A stretch of DNA of 45,287 bases from an uncultured Ignavibacterium sp. (GCA_937934185.1 CALHAB010000055.1:1-45287); one strand, 5' to 3'; shown: positions 8,390 to 19,689, counted from the stretch's first letter. Translations and numbers: made by a program. The notes: generated by a model from the sequence alone, not told the origin.

Positions 8390-11300
8390 TCAGTAATCCA
8401 ATCCTATCGAAAAATAAAATTTAGGTCCTGACCATTTTTCAACAAAGTATGCCCAGGCAACATCAAACTTAAGCAAGAAACCTAAAAAGTAAACTCTTGA
8501 ACCAACACCGGTTCCTATGAGTAAATCTTTTGTTCTGGTTTGACCAAATTGATTTTTATCAAATAGTTGAAGTTGTTTGTTATCATTCCAGGCGGTTCCG
8601 ATATCGAGGAATGCAGTTCCAAGAATATTAGCAAAGAATAATGGAATGCCACGCGGAATCAGGTAACCAATGAGAGGGTATCGGAATTCATAATTCATCA
8701 GTGCATACTTTGTTCCTATTCTTTCGGAATAGTCAAATCCACGCATAGGAAGAACAACTGTCAGAAATGCGAAATCTGTAGTAGAGTTGATAGGAATTTC
8801 TGTTGTGGCAAAACTTCTGTTGATCCAGTTTTCAGTTCCACCCATAAAAAATCTTTGTGCATTAGCACCGGAAGAATATCCACCTGAAAATCTGATTGCA
8901 AAACTATAGTCAGTAAAAAATCTGAAATAAGTTCTGTAGTCAGCAGTTGTAGTCCAGAAACTCAAACGCTTATTACCAAATCCGGGATTTCCATAAGTAT
9001 CAAATCTGTATCTGGTTCCTTCAATTGGAGAAGTATATCCCCACAGAACATTATCGTGAACAAAAGCCAACTGCGGAACAAAGAAACTTGCTTCTTCAAG
9101 CGGTACTGTGTAATCATCAAGATTTTCACTACGGACATTCATATAACTGACACCGCTTTCAAATCTGTAAAAACGATTCAATGGATAATTTGCATTTACA
9201 GAAAGCTGGAAGTTTCTGAAGCGATAAAGATTTATATAATTGCCTCTGATCAAATTTACAAACCTTGCTGTATGAAATCCTTCGATACCGTATTTAATTC
9301 TTCCGCCAAGATAATAATATGCGAGGCCATAATCACTGTTCTTTAAATCAATCTGTAAACCTGTAACTCCAATCAGCCGATGATCTCCAAGTACATCACT
9401 GAAAGATAAAATCGTTGTTCCGATAAGTCCATAAAAAGTGCTGTAACCAGCATTTGCATAAACCAAATCTGGTCCGAAAGTAACTTTATATTTTCTTACT
9501 TTGAAATTACCATCTTCATCAAGATTATCCTGTGGAGTAAAAAGATTTGAAATCTGTCTAACAGAATCCTGTGACTGTGTAATTCCAAAAATATATCTTG
9601 AATAATCGCGCTCAGCTTTACTTAAAGTATCATTCGGATCAACTACATTTCCCGTAAAGATTGTGATGTCCTCACCATTTTTATCAGTTGTATCGGAGAC
9701 GGCTTCATCAACAACTATTATCTGTCCATCACCTTCTAATTCTTTCTTTCTGATTTTCTCGATGAATAATGTTGGTTTCAAAGGTTTAAGATCAGTTTTA
9801 GGTTCAAAAGGATTATTCATAAGAAATATATTAAACACCGATTCATAAAGTGAAGAGAAAGCCATTTTCTTTGTATCGTAAGAAAGAGAAAGCTGATAAA
9901 GTCCTGTTAAAGAATTTGTTATAGGAGTTAAATCTGTTTCTTCATCGGCAATTTTTATTGAATTATCATCTCTCGTAAAATCAAATGTATAAATGTTATT
10001 TATTCCATTAATGTCTGAAATGAAAATTAGCTTAGTATCATCAGCACTCAAATGAGGGAATGTTTCATCACTTTGAGGCAGATTTGTAATTCTTTCAATT
10101 TTTCGATTATCTAGTGAAATCCGGTAAATATCTTTCTGGATAAAGTCAGATTTAAAGATTGATTCGCCATCAAGCACATAATCTGTTCTGAGAATATCAC
10201 CACGATCTGAAGAGAAGTAAATAAACTTATCGTCATTAGACCAGGATGGATCATAATCGCCAAAAGAATCGTTAGTGATATTAGTAAGACTATTTGTTTC
10301 AAGTTCATAGATATAAATATCCGACTGTTTTTTATCTTGTCCGATAAATGCTAACTTGTTTCCATCGTGCGACCAGGTAACACTGTGAATAGCTTCAAGT
10401 TTAATTGGAAGAGATTTTCTTTCTTCTGAATTAACATCAATTATGTAAATTATATCATAACCATTACTTTTAGCCGAAAGCGCAATTTTATTTCCATCCG
10501 GCGACCAGGTTAATCCCGGCGTTAGAATATTCAGTTCTTCAAAATCCGGAGTTCTGTTTCCCTTTACAATTCTTTTGATAATCTTACCATCAATTGCATC
10601 CATAATGAATACATCGAAATAAAAATTCCTGTTGGAGATAAATGCAATCTTATCGCCCTGTGGTGAAAGCGCCGGTGAAGTATTGTAAAAACCATCATCA
10701 TTTTTCGGATTGGTAAGTCTTTTGGCAAATTGCTCTGGATCTTCCCGCAGTGCAATATCTGGCCAATAAGTTTTTTTAATTTCCTTTTTCCATCTTTCAC
10801 CAAGTTCCTTTAAATCAATTCCCAAAGTTTGACGGAAAGCTTCCGGAACATTCCCGACGCCTTTAATTTTGTTCATCAGTTCACCTATCTTCTGACGACC
10901 ATATTTATTAGCAATGTAATAGAAGACAGATTGTCCGCCTCTATAAGCAAAGTAACCATCAAGGTTCATCATATCAGGAAGATTTTCGCTGATAGTTGCA
11001 TCACGCAAAAACATATCGGTATCAACATCCCAACCCAGAGATTCATATTCAGCCAGACCTTCAGAAAACCATATCGGAAATTGCAATGATATGTTGCTGG
11101 AAATTATATTTTGAATTGAACCGCCATAATACATATCATTCATTACAGCGTGCACAAGTTCGTGATGAATAAGATGACGGAATTGTTTGTATGACCCTGT
11201 AAATTGTATTACGACTCTGTTCTTGAATAACTCCGTAAATCCCTGAATACCTTCGCTTAGATAAGTATCAGTTACATTCGTTTCCTGAAAATCATTCTGG

Positions 11301-11560
11301 GAATTGTAAACAATTAAAGTTATACGACTATTGATTTTATACTTAAATGTGTTTTGAATGGAACTCAGAGCATCTTCCGCTGCCTGCGCCGTAAATTCTG
11401 TTAAGGTTTCTCCGCCTTCATTAAAATAAATATCGAAGTGGTCTGTCTGAATATAATACCAAACATAATCTTTGTACTGAACTTTATTTTTACCAAACTG
11501 TGCAAAGCTTATCTGCGCAGAAATAATCATTAAAGTGATAATTAAGAGTATCTTTTTCAT
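8390..11560 (-). CDS. Fusion of peptidase MA-like domain, TolB-like propeller and C-terminal outer-membrane beta-barrel
   Basis: Signal peptide; HELVH...GLAEYE gluzincin-like motif; repeated WSPDGNKIAL / WSHDGNKLAFIG blades; aromatic C-terminal strands ending FYFSIGLDY. Confidence 0.85.
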   Translation of the reverse strand: MKKILLIITLMIISAQISFAQFGKNKVQYKDYVWYYIQTDHFDIYFNEGGETLTEFTAQAAEDALSSIQNTFKYKINSRITLIVYNSQNDFQETNVTDTYLSEGIQGFTELFKNRVVIQFTGSYKQFRHLIHHELVHAVMNDMYYGGSIQNIISSNISLQFPIWFSEGLAEYESLGWDVDTDMFLRDATISENLPDMMNLDGYFAYRGGQSVFYYIANKYGRQKIGELMNKIKGVGNVPEAFRQTLGIDLKELGERWKKEIKKTYWPDIALREDPEQFAKRLTNPKNDDGFYNTSPALSPQGDKIAFISNRNFYFDVFIMDAIDGKIIKRIVKGNRTPDFEELNILTPGLTWSPDGNKIALSAKSNGYDIIYIIDVNSEERKSLPIKLEAIHSVTWSHDGNKLAFIGQDKKQSDIYIYELETNSLTNITNDSFGDYDPSWSNDDKFIYFSSDRGDILRTDYVLDGESIFKSDFIQKDIYRISLDNRKIERITNLPQSDETFPHLSADDTKLIFISDINGINNIYTFDFTRDDNSIKIADEETDLTPITNSLTGLYQLSLSYDTKKMAFSSLYESVFNIFLMNNPFEPKTDLKPLKPTLFIEKIRKKELEGDGQIIVVDEAVSDTTDKNGEDITIFTGNVVDPNDTLSKAERDYSRYIFGITQSQDSVRQISNLFTPQDNLDEDGNFKVRKYKVTFGPDLVYANAGYSTFYGLIGTTILSFSDVLGDHRLIGVTGLQIDLKNSDYGLAYYYLGGRIKYGIEGFHTARFVNLIRGNYINLYRFRNFQLSVNANYPLNRFYRFESGVSYMNVRSENLDDYTVPLEEASFFVPQLAFVHDNVLWGYTSPIEGTRYRFDTYGNPGFGNKRLSFWTTTADYRTYFRFFTDYSFAIRFSGGYSSGANAQRFFMGGTENWINRSFATTEIPINSTTDFAFLTVVLPMRGFDYSERIGTKYALMNYEFRYPLIGYLIPRGIPLFFANILGTAFLDIGTAWNDNKQLQLFDKNQFGQTRTKDLLIGTGVGSRVYFLGFLLKFDVAWAYFVEKWSGPKFYFSIGLDY

Positions 11561-11575
11561 AAACTGTTTCCTTGT

Positions 11576-13672
11576 TTATTCTACAATGAGAAAGTCTAAT
11601 TCAAGTCTTTCTTCATTTACTCGTACAAGTTTAACACTAACTTTATCTCCAAGTCTATACATTTTTTTGGTTCTCTTTCCTATAATAGCGTATTTCTTTT
11701 CATCATAAAGATAAAAGTCATCATCCAAATCTCTCAATCTTATAAGGCCTTCGGCCAAAATATCAGTTATTTTAACAAAGATTCCGAAATGCACCACACC
11801 AGAAATGATTGCGTGAAATTCATCTCCCAAACGATTAGACAGCAATTCAACCTGCTTGAGTTTAACAGAGTATCTTTCAGCTTCCATTGCTGTTCTTTCA
11901 CAGGCGGAAATGTGATCGCAAATTTCTTCAAGCTCTGCGAGAGAATAGCCAGGCAATTTGGGATTATCAATATATTTGAATAAAAGTCTGTGAACCAGCA
12001 AATCGCTGTATCTTCTTATAGGTGAAGTAAAGTGAGTATAGTATTTAAATCCTAAACCGTAATGACCAATATTTCTTGGAGAATAAAAAGCTTTAGCCAT
12101 TGATCGGATTGCAAGTTCGTTAATGAGCGGTTCTTCTTCTTTTCCTTTAACCTGATCAAGCAACTTCTGGAACTCACTGGATTTTTTAATCAGGTTTGGA
12201 CTAACCTGATAACCAAGTGATTTAACGAACCGAATGAATTCCATAATTTTCTCCTGATCCGGTAAATCGTGTACACGATAAACAAATGGTTGTGCTTCTC
12301 CGCGTTTAGGTTGGGCAATGTGCTGAGCAACAATTTTGTTTGCAAGAAGCATAAATTCTTCTACCAGCATATTGCTGTCTTTCATAGATTTTATATAAGC
12401 TTCAAGAGGCCTTCCATATTCATCAAGTTTAAATTTTACTTCAAGAGTATTGAAATCAAAGCTTCCTTCCTTCATTCTTTTCTGTCTTAGAATCTTCGCA
12501 AGTTTATCGAGGTTCAGAATATCTTCAGCAAAATCTCCCTGACCTGTTTCAATAATTTTCTGAACTTCATCATAATTAAATCTTCGTTTTGAGTTAATGA
12601 TTGTTTTACGAATCTGATAATCGAGAACTCTTCCTCTTGGAGTCATTTCAACAATCACAGAATATGTAAGTCGGTCTTCATTCGGAACGAGTGAACAAAT
12701 ATGATTAGAAAGATTTTCAGGAAGCATCGGGATAACTTTACCAACAAGATAAACACTGTTTCCTCTTTGCTGTGCTTCATCGTCAAGATAAGAATCATAT
12801 TCCACATAATGGGAAACATCAGCTATGTGAATTCCAACAACAAAGTTGCCTTTCTCATTTTTCTCAATCGATAACGCATCATCAAAATCTTTTGCATCTT
12901 CTGGATCAATAGTTATAACATTTTTCTGTCGGAAGTCAATTCTCCTTTTTATTTCATCAGGAGTTATTTCAAAAATAATTTCCTCAGCTTCACTGATTAC
13001 ATTAGCCGGAAAGAGGTATCTAAGTCCAAATTCTTTTGCAATAGAAGTCACTTCTGTATCCAAAGAACCGGGCTTACCAAGTACTTCAATTATTTCTCCG
13101 ATAGGATTCTGAGTTGGTGATTCCCAAACAAGATTTCCAACAACTACTTTGTCACCAACTTTTGCTGAATTTAATTTTTGTGGGTCAATGTAAATATCCC
13201 GATGGATTGTCGGTTCATCTGGTGTAATGAAGTAAAGAGACTTTTCTTTCTTCAAAGTTCCCACATATTCTTTTCGCTTTCTTGAAATAACATTTACTAT
13301 CTGGCCTTCAAGATTTCTTCCTTTTTGTTTTGCAAAAAGAACAACCTCAACTTTATCACCATCGAAAGCAGTTCCTAAATTTCTTGCAGCAATAAATATA
13401 TCACTTAGTTTTCGGTTATCTGGAATTACAAATCCATAGCCGCCTTCAGTCAATTCGAGTGTACCAATGATTTTATTTGTCGAAGGCATTTGATTTAGTT
13501 TGAATCTTTTTCCTGTTCGTGTAAGAAATTTTTCATCATAAAGTTTATTCAAAGCACTTTTTAATGCTTCATACTGATGGTCTGAATTTGCATTCAGGCG
13601 TCTGGCAATATCTTTTGCTTTGTAAGACCTGCCGGGATTTTTTTTGAAAAATGCTTTTAATTCTTTTTTCAT
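11576..13672 (-). CDS. rnr: Ribonuclease R
   Basis: N-terminal winged-helix-like region, cold-shock domains, TIDPEDAKDFDDALS RNB motif, C-terminal S1 domain. Confidence 0.95.
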   Translation of the reverse strand: MKKELKAFFKKNPGRSYKAKDIARRLNANSDHQYEALKSALNKLYDEKFLTRTGKRFKLNQMPSTNKIIGTLELTEGGYGFVIPDNRKLSDIFIAARNLGTAFDGDKVEVVLFAKQKGRNLEGQIVNVISRKRKEYVGTLKKEKSLYFITPDEPTIHRDIYIDPQKLNSAKVGDKVVVGNLVWESPTQNPIGEIIEVLGKPGSLDTEVTSIAKEFGLRYLFPANVISEAEEIIFEITPDEIKRRIDFRQKNVITIDPEDAKDFDDALSIEKNEKGNFVVGIHIADVSHYVEYDSYLDDEAQQRGNSVYLVGKVIPMLPENLSNHICSLVPNEDRLTYSVIVEMTPRGRVLDYQIRKTIINSKRRFNYDEVQKIIETGQGDFAEDILNLDKLAKILRQKRMKEGSFDFNTLEVKFKLDEYGRPLEAYIKSMKDSNMLVEEFMLLANKIVAQHIAQPKRGEAQPFVYRVHDLPDQEKIMEFIRFVKSLGYQVSPNLIKKSSEFQKLLDQVKGKEEEPLINELAIRSMAKAFYSPRNIGHYGLGFKYYTHFTSPIRRYSDLLVHRLLFKYIDNPKLPGYSLAELEEICDHISACERTAMEAERYSVKLKQVELLSNRLGDEFHAIISGVVHFGIFVKITDILAEGLIRLRDLDDDFYLYDEKKYAIIGKRTKKMYRLGDKVSVKLVRVNEERLELDFLIVE

Positions 13673-16600
13673 TAAAACTCAAATAAATATTTTAATCCGA
13701 TTTCATTATAAAGCTCAGCATTTACAACAGATTGATTTACGAATGACTCTTTTCTTTCCAGCTTGAGTAAAAGTCTTCTGGAAACAGGCCAGTTTATTTT
13801 AACACTTGCTCTGCTAAGGTCCTGGAAAACTTCAGTAGTTCCGCCAATTTCATATCTGAAATTACCAACTTTACCGATAAGATTGAATTTAGTTTCTGTG
13901 CCAACTTGTCTTAACTGAATACTTCGAACATAATCACCAACAAACTGATTCAGAACACCACCCAGCACTGAGCCAGCAAGATCAGTTGCAACTGAAGCAA
14001 CTGCATTTCGTTCCTGAGTAGTTGCTCCATCAGTAAACTTTCCCGAAATTATGAAGAACACAGCATCTGATGGAGTTTTTGTCGGGTCTCTTTGATCCTT
14101 TTGAATATTTTCAGTTCCTATATAAACTCCAATATTAGCGGGATCTTTAACAAAATTCTGATTAAGCTCACTGAGCGGTCCTTTCAATTTTATTTTTACA
14201 GCAACTTCCTGTTCCGAGGTTCCGCTTTCAGTTACAGGAAAGTAATAGTCTCTATATGTCGCAGTAATATCAATAAGCGGATTACTGATATTTTCAAATT
14301 TAATATTTCCACTTGCCTCAAAAGTTTTTATAAAAGTGAGCTTTGATCCTTCAAGAAGATTAAACTGACCACTTGTTCGCTGAAGACCATTCAGTGAAGA
14401 AAGGATTACATTCCCGTCCAAAACAGCTGTTAAATCCTGATTAAGTTCTTTGGAAAGCATTACAACAATTTTTGCTTCAGTATTTAGTTTAACATCAATT
14501 GTATAATTAAATGTTCTTTTGCCGTTCGTTGTAAGTTTTGCAATTTCTCTTCTTTCAAATTCAAGAAGAAGACTATCGAGTTGAGATTCGATTATACTTT
14601 TGGCGCTATCATTATCAATCCATCTGTACTTAAAGTCAGCTGCGCCGGAATACGCAGATTTGGAAAGCGGAAAAACAAGATCAGCTTCAGTAACATTTAA
14701 TGGCATAGTTAAATTCATCTGAGTTTCATTCATTTCAAAAGTTAGATCACCCCTTGTCTGTACTGCAAGATCTCCATATACATTCGGATTAACTTCTTTA
14801 GATATTTTATCAAGCACTTTCAAATCACCATTAAATTTAAATTCAGCAGTAGAGATTGAAAATTTATCGAGCTTTATATTTCCACCGCCCTTAATTGAAC
14901 CTCCGTTTTTAGTACCTATCTGATTACTTAACAAAATACTTTCAAAAGATATTTCTTCATTATCCCAGTAAATTTTTGAATCGAAATTGTAAACAAGATT
15001 ATTAAACAGTGATTTGATATTGACTGAGTTAAAAGAAAGGTAACCAGTGACAACAGGATTATCGAGCTGACCTTCAAGATAAATTTCCGTTTCAAGAATA
15101 CCGCTTTTTACTTCAAGTGTAGGTATCAGATTTCCGAGAGAAGCAAGATTAAAATTATCAGATTCAACATGTAAATTCATCTGTTTTACAGGTTCGCTGA
15201 GACTATCTGCCTGAGTAAGATTTAAAGGAATATAACCTGTTATTAAAAGTTCAGGTTCAGAGACACCCTCGGTTCTATCGACAATTCTGATGTCTGTGTT
15301 CAACAGATTATTTTCATAATCGAATTTTGCGAAAAGCGATCCAAACTTTTTATCATTAATTACTATGTCTTTCATCGAAGCATTAATGTTAAAAACAGGA
15401 TTAGAGATATTACCTGTCAATTCTCCTTCAATATTTATGTTGGAACGAATAGAATTTTCCGGAGTGAGTGAAAGAATTTTTTCACTAATCAATTCGCTGC
15501 TAACATCTTTAACAACCAGCGTGATTTTTCCATCAGAGCTTTCACCAAAATAACCACTTGCAATAATTTTCCCTTTTGCAGCATCAAGAACAAAGTTATC
15601 AAATATAAAATCTCCATTTGAGTAGAAAATTCTCAAATCATTTTTGTTTTGAATCAGAATACCTTTGTAAATTATATTCAGATCGGGGAAATTCATTTTA
15701 AGAGTATCATCATTAACTTTACCAACCGCATTAAAATTATAGCTCAGATTATTCTGAATGAATCCGCCGGATGAAATCTGAAGCAAGTCATTATTGTAAT
15801 TCACATTCAATCTTATGTTATAAAAATTTGTACCTGCATAAATTCTGTCTGAAGTAAATCCGATTTTTAATGCTGTATTGATAGTTGAATCCGGTTTTCT
15901 TTCATTTAAAAGATTTACATTCAATTTTGATTCAGTAAGAAAAACAAGATTAGTCCGGGACATCAGTTTCAGGTAATCGAGGTTCGAATTCAAAACTAAT
16001 TCCAAAGTATTTGGTGTTGCTTTAATATTTCCTGTAATCACTCCGCCAATTTCAATTTCGTTACTGTTGATTCTCAGAGGTGCAAACTCTTTAAAGTCCA
16101 GAAGAATATCAGCATAAAAAGCAGAGTTTGTAATTGCCGTTTTATTTAATTGAAACTCAGTCTTATATTCATCCTCAAATCCGAGGACTGGATTAATTTT
16201 TTCTTTTATTTGTTCGATAATCACCTGACTTTCATTTGCAAATGCTTTGGCCAATGTTGTTATATAGAAATCACCCTTCAGGGTAATATCTGCAATATCA
16301 GAGACAAGATTTATTACTTTTATACCACCATCGTTTCTTCTTATATCAAGAATTAATCTTGTGCTGTCTATTTCATAATCGCTGAAGAATGAATTTTTTA
16401 TATCCGTAATAAGAAACAAGTCCATACTGTCCGGATTAAAGCCACGACCTTCTTCATCCAGACTTAAATTGATGTTTGAGTTAAGCGATTCATCATTAAG
16501 AAGTTTTGCTAGATTAAGATTTTCAACAAAGCCATCTATTTTATGATATGGATCATTTTGATTAAGGTAATCCACGACCCCGGTCAGGAAAACTTTTGCG

Positions 16601-18123
16601 GTGTCAGATGAAAGATTTACATCAAACTGAATTCTTTTATCATCTGCTGAAGTGTTCAACTGAAAAGAATTAATTACAAGTTTTCCGAATGAGGAATTAT
16701 TTGCATCGAATTCAACTTTCGTATTTAAAAATTCCAGGTCAGTGCCTTCTCCCTTAATTTTTAAATTAGAATTAATGCGGCTGGGAATTCCGGTGAACAC
16801 AGAAAAATCAAAATTTTCTGTAAACAACTCTGCATCATACTTTAAATTATCAGTTGAAAAATCAAGAAAAGATTTTCCTCTTAATTTTCCCCTTTGAGAT
16901 TCAAGAGCGAATGTTGAATTAAATGCTGATACTGATCCATTATATTTTAATTCGTTGAATTTGATCAAACCGAAATCTTTGTAATCATTCAGTGATGGAG
17001 ATTTTATAATCGTTCCAACATCCGGCAAAAAAATGTATGAATTATCTAACGAGGCAGTAATCTTCAAACTATCCGGTCCGAGAAGATTTTTTAATTCAGC
17101 ATTTGCGACGATAGATGTTCTTCCTGTATAAAGTTCTAATGTTTTAACTTTAAGATCATTCATCGTTCCTGAAAGACTTAATTTACCACTAAAGTCACCG
17201 GCAAGCATTTCCAAATCAGGGACGAAAGTAGAAACAGCATTAATATTTAATCTGACAATATCAAGATCTAACCGAAGCGGAGCGATTCTCAAATCATCTT
17301 CAGAAAAGTTTTCAAGAAAATCAACATAGGTAATACCTGCTGATAAATTAAGTTCTGAGTCGTCAGTTTCGATATTAAGATTATCAATTCCTGCTGCATT
17401 TCTTGTTAATAAAAATCTTCCTGAAAGATTTTTAAGGTTGAAAAAAGTAAAATTTGGCTCGAATGAAAGTTTATCGAGCTGAAGCTGAAAATCATATTTA
17501 TTTAAATCAGCGAATGCAGAAAGTGAAAGACTTAAATTTCTGATTCGTAAATCATCAAAGTTCATTGATGGATAATTAGCAGTGCTGCCAACAAAGTTAT
17601 ATTTCTGAAATGAGAAATTGATGTTATTAAGCTCCAAAGAAGCAACAGAAATAGTAAACGGGAATTCCGATTTAGTTGTGTCTTCAGGTTCTTCAGACGG
17701 AGGGAATATTTTTAGAAGATTTAATTCGCCATCTTCTTCTTCAACAAGCTTTGCGTTAACATCACGAAGTTCAATGTGTCGGGCATAAATATTTTTGAAC
17801 AGAAGTTTAAGCGGACTTGTTCTCAGCTCTATATAACCTGCACTTACAACCGTGTCCTTTTGCAATGAAGTTAATACGGCATTTTTAATCATCAATGAAG
17901 TAAAGATTGTTCCATCAATTTCATCAATTGAAAGTACACCATTTATTTCATTGTTTACAGTTTCTACTACAGTATCCCGAAGCCATTCTTTGAATAATGT
18001 TGTCTGAGATATACCGAAGATAATCATTAACAAAAAAATAATTCCGACTACAAAGTAAACCATAGTATTTACTATGTATCGAAGAATGCGCCGCCAGGTT
18101 GCTATTTTTTTTACTTCAGGCAA
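13672..18123 (-). CDS. TamB-like translocation/assembly protein (DUF490)
   Basis: 1483 aa with N-terminal TM and long beta-rich repeats; C-terminal region with SGKFTDG...VGDYVRSIQLRQVGTETKFNLIGKVG. Confidence 0.85.
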   Translation of the reverse strand: MPEVKKIATWRRILRYIVNTMVYFVVGIIFLLMIIFGISQTTLFKEWLRDTVVETVNNEINGVLSIDEIDGTIFTSLMIKNAVLTSLQKDTVVSAGYIELRTSPLKLLFKNIYARHIELRDVNAKLVEEEDGELNLLKIFPPSEEPEDTTKSEFPFTISVASLELNNINFSFQKYNFVGSTANYPSMNFDDLRIRNLSLSLSAFADLNKYDFQLQLDKLSFEPNFTFFNLKNLSGRFLLTRNAAGIDNLNIETDDSELNLSAGITYVDFLENFSEDDLRIAPLRLDLDIVRLNINAVSTFVPDLEMLAGDFSGKLSLSGTMNDLKVKTLELYTGRTSIVANAELKNLLGPDSLKITASLDNSYIFLPDVGTIIKSPSLNDYKDFGLIKFNELKYNGSVSAFNSTFALESQRGKLRGKSFLDFSTDNLKYDAELFTENFDFSVFTGIPSRINSNLKIKGEGTDLEFLNTKVEFDANNSSFGKLVINSFQLNTSADDKRIQFDVNLSSDTAKVFLTGVVDYLNQNDPYHKIDGFVENLNLAKLLNDESLNSNINLSLDEEGRGFNPDSMDLFLITDIKNSFFSDYEIDSTRLILDIRRNDGGIKVINLVSDIADITLKGDFYITTLAKAFANESQVIIEQIKEKINPVLGFEDEYKTEFQLNKTAITNSAFYADILLDFKEFAPLRINSNEIEIGGVITGNIKATPNTLELVLNSNLDYLKLMSRTNLVFLTESKLNVNLLNERKPDSTINTALKIGFTSDRIYAGTNFYNIRLNVNYNNDLLQISSGGFIQNNLSYNFNAVGKVNDDTLKMNFPDLNIIYKGILIQNKNDLRIFYSNGDFIFDNFVLDAAKGKIIASGYFGESSDGKITLVVKDVSSELISEKILSLTPENSIRSNINIEGELTGNISNPVFNINASMKDIVINDKKFGSLFAKFDYENNLLNTDIRIVDRTEGVSEPELLITGYIPLNLTQADSLSEPVKQMNLHVESDNFNLASLGNLIPTLEVKSGILETEIYLEGQLDNPVVTGYLSFNSVNIKSLFNNLVYNFDSKIYWDNEEISFESILLSNQIGTKNGGSIKGGGNIKLDKFSISTAEFKFNGDLKVLDKISKEVNPNVYGDLAVQTRGDLTFEMNETQMNLTMPLNVTEADLVFPLSKSAYSGAADFKYRWIDNDSAKSIIESQLDSLLLEFERREIAKLTTNGKRTFNYTIDVKLNTEAKIVVMLSKELNQDLTAVLDGNVILSSLNGLQRTSGQFNLLEGSKLTFIKTFEASGNIKFENISNPLIDITATYRDYYFPVTESGTSEQEVAVKIKLKGPLSELNQNFVKDPANIGVYIGTENIQKDQRDPTKTPSDAVFFIISGKFTDGATTQERNAVASVATDLAGSVLGGVLNQFVGDYVRSIQLRQVGTETKFNLIGKVGNFRYEIGGTTEVFQDLSRASVKINWPVSRRLLLKLERKESFVNQSVVNAELYNEIGLKYLFEF

Positions 18124-18125
18124 TT

Positions 18126-18596
18126 TTATTTGTATCGGTTAAGAATAGTTTGAATAATTTTTGAGGTTGATTGATCGTTAACAAATTCAATTGTTTTAAC
18201 TTCGCCGCCATTTGCTTCTACAACATCTCTTCCAACAATTTTATCTATTGACCAGTCAGCACCTTTAACTAAAATATCCGGAATTAAATCTGCAATTATT
18301 TCTGCGGGAGTGTCTTCATCAAAAAAAGTAACATAATCAACAGGTTTTAAGTTCGAGACTATAAATGCTCTTTCATCCTGTGTAAGTATAGGTCTTTTCT
18401 CTCCTTTGATTCTTCTGACTGAAGCATCAGTGTTAAGGCCAACAATCAGAACATCGCCAAGCTGTTTGGCTTTTACGAGATAATCAACATGACCAGAATG
18501 AATTAAATCAAAGCAGCCGTTTGTAAAAACAACTTTTTTATTCTGTGATTTTAATTCTGCTCTTACTTTTTTTAATTCCTCACGGGATAAAATCAT
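18126..18596 (-). CDS. rfaE2: D-glycero-beta-D-manno-heptose 1-phosphate adenylyltransferase
   Basis: VFTNGCFDLIHSGHVDYL cytidylyltransferase motif; VDQST-like C-terminus; adjacent to the kinase. Confidence 0.93.
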   Translation of the reverse strand: MILSREELKKVRAELKSQNKKVVFTNGCFDLIHSGHVDYLVKAKQLGDVLIVGLNTDASVRRIKGEKRPILTQDERAFIVSNLKPVDYVTFFDEDTPAEIIADLIPDILVKGADWSIDKIVGRDVVEANGGEVKTIEFVNDQSTSKIIQTILNRYK

Positions 18597-18598
18597 AT

Positions 18599-19594
18599 CT
18601 ATTTATTTTCTCTTAAGATTGTTTCGAATAAATGATCAGCTTCAATCGGTACAATTCCGACTTCTTCACATACAAGTCCACCAGCATAATTTGCGAGATA
18701 AGAAGCTTCAATTATATCAGCACCGGCAGCAAGTGCAATTGTTAAGGTTGAAATTACTGTATCACCAGCGCCTGAAACATCCGCAACTTTTCTTGCCTTT
18801 GTGGGCATTCTTCTTTCCTCTTTCCCTTTTTCAAACACTGCAATGCCTCCTTCTCCAAGTGTCAGCAAAATGTTTTTAGCATTCAACTTTTTCAGGAGAA
18901 TATTTCCTGCTTTAGAAATATCTTCATCAGTTTTGATTCTCATCCCCAAAACATCTTCAGCTTCTTTTCTGTTAGGTTTGAATACAGTTACATTTTTATA
19001 TTCAAAGAAATTATGAAACTTCGGATCTACGGTTATCAGTACATTTTTTTTGTTAGCAAGTGAAATGATTTTCTTGATTAGTGATTCCGATAAAACTCCT
19101 TTATTATAATCCTGAAGTATTATGCCATCAAGCTTTTCAATAATACTTTCAAGATATTTATAAATTTTGTCCTGAATGTTTTTATTTATTGTATTCTTAC
19201 TTTCCTTATCTATTCTTACAACATGCTGACTTCCGGCAATTACTCTAGTTTTGGCAGTAGTAGGTCGTTCATCGTCAATGATAATTCCATTGTGGGAAAT
19301 GTCCATTTCCTGCAAAAGTGAATTAAAGATGGAACCATAACTATCATAACCAATTACACCTATTGGTTCAGGAATGCCGCCGAGTTTAAGAATGTTTAAT
19401 GCACAGTTGGCTGCTCCTCCGAATCTGAAAATTTCATTTTCAACTTCAAGCACCGGAACAGGAGCTTCGGGTGAAATTCTTTTAACATCTCCCCAGAAAT
19501 AAATATCAAGCATCATATCACCAACTACAGCAATTCTTTTATTCCTGAAATTCTTTTTTAATTGTAACAATCTTTTTTCCGGAATTTTTATCAT
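18599..19594 (-). CDS. rfaE1: D-glycero-beta-D-manno-heptose-7-phosphate kinase
   Basis: PfkB family: VVGDMMLDIYFWGDVKRISPEAPVPVLEV, DVSGAGDTVIST. Confidence 0.94.
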   Translation of the reverse strand: MIKIPEKRLLQLKKNFRNKRIAVVGDMMLDIYFWGDVKRISPEAPVPVLEVENEIFRFGGAANCALNILKLGGIPEPIGVIGYDSYGSIFNSLLQEMDISHNGIIIDDERPTTAKTRVIAGSQHVVRIDKESKNTINKNIQDKIYKYLESIIEKLDGIILQDYNKGVLSESLIKKIISLANKKNVLITVDPKFHNFFEYKNVTVFKPNRKEAEDVLGMRIKTDEDISKAGNILLKKLNAKNILLTLGEGGIAVFEKGKEERRMPTKARKVADVSGAGDTVISTLTIALAAGADIIEASYLANYAGGLVCEEVGIVPIEADHLFETILRENK

Positions 19595-19689
19595 AAACTA
19601 TCTCTGATTATTGAAATTTGATGTGCAAAATAACTATAAATTCAGATGGTTAAAAAGGCAGGTAACATTCTCATTAAATATATTATTGG

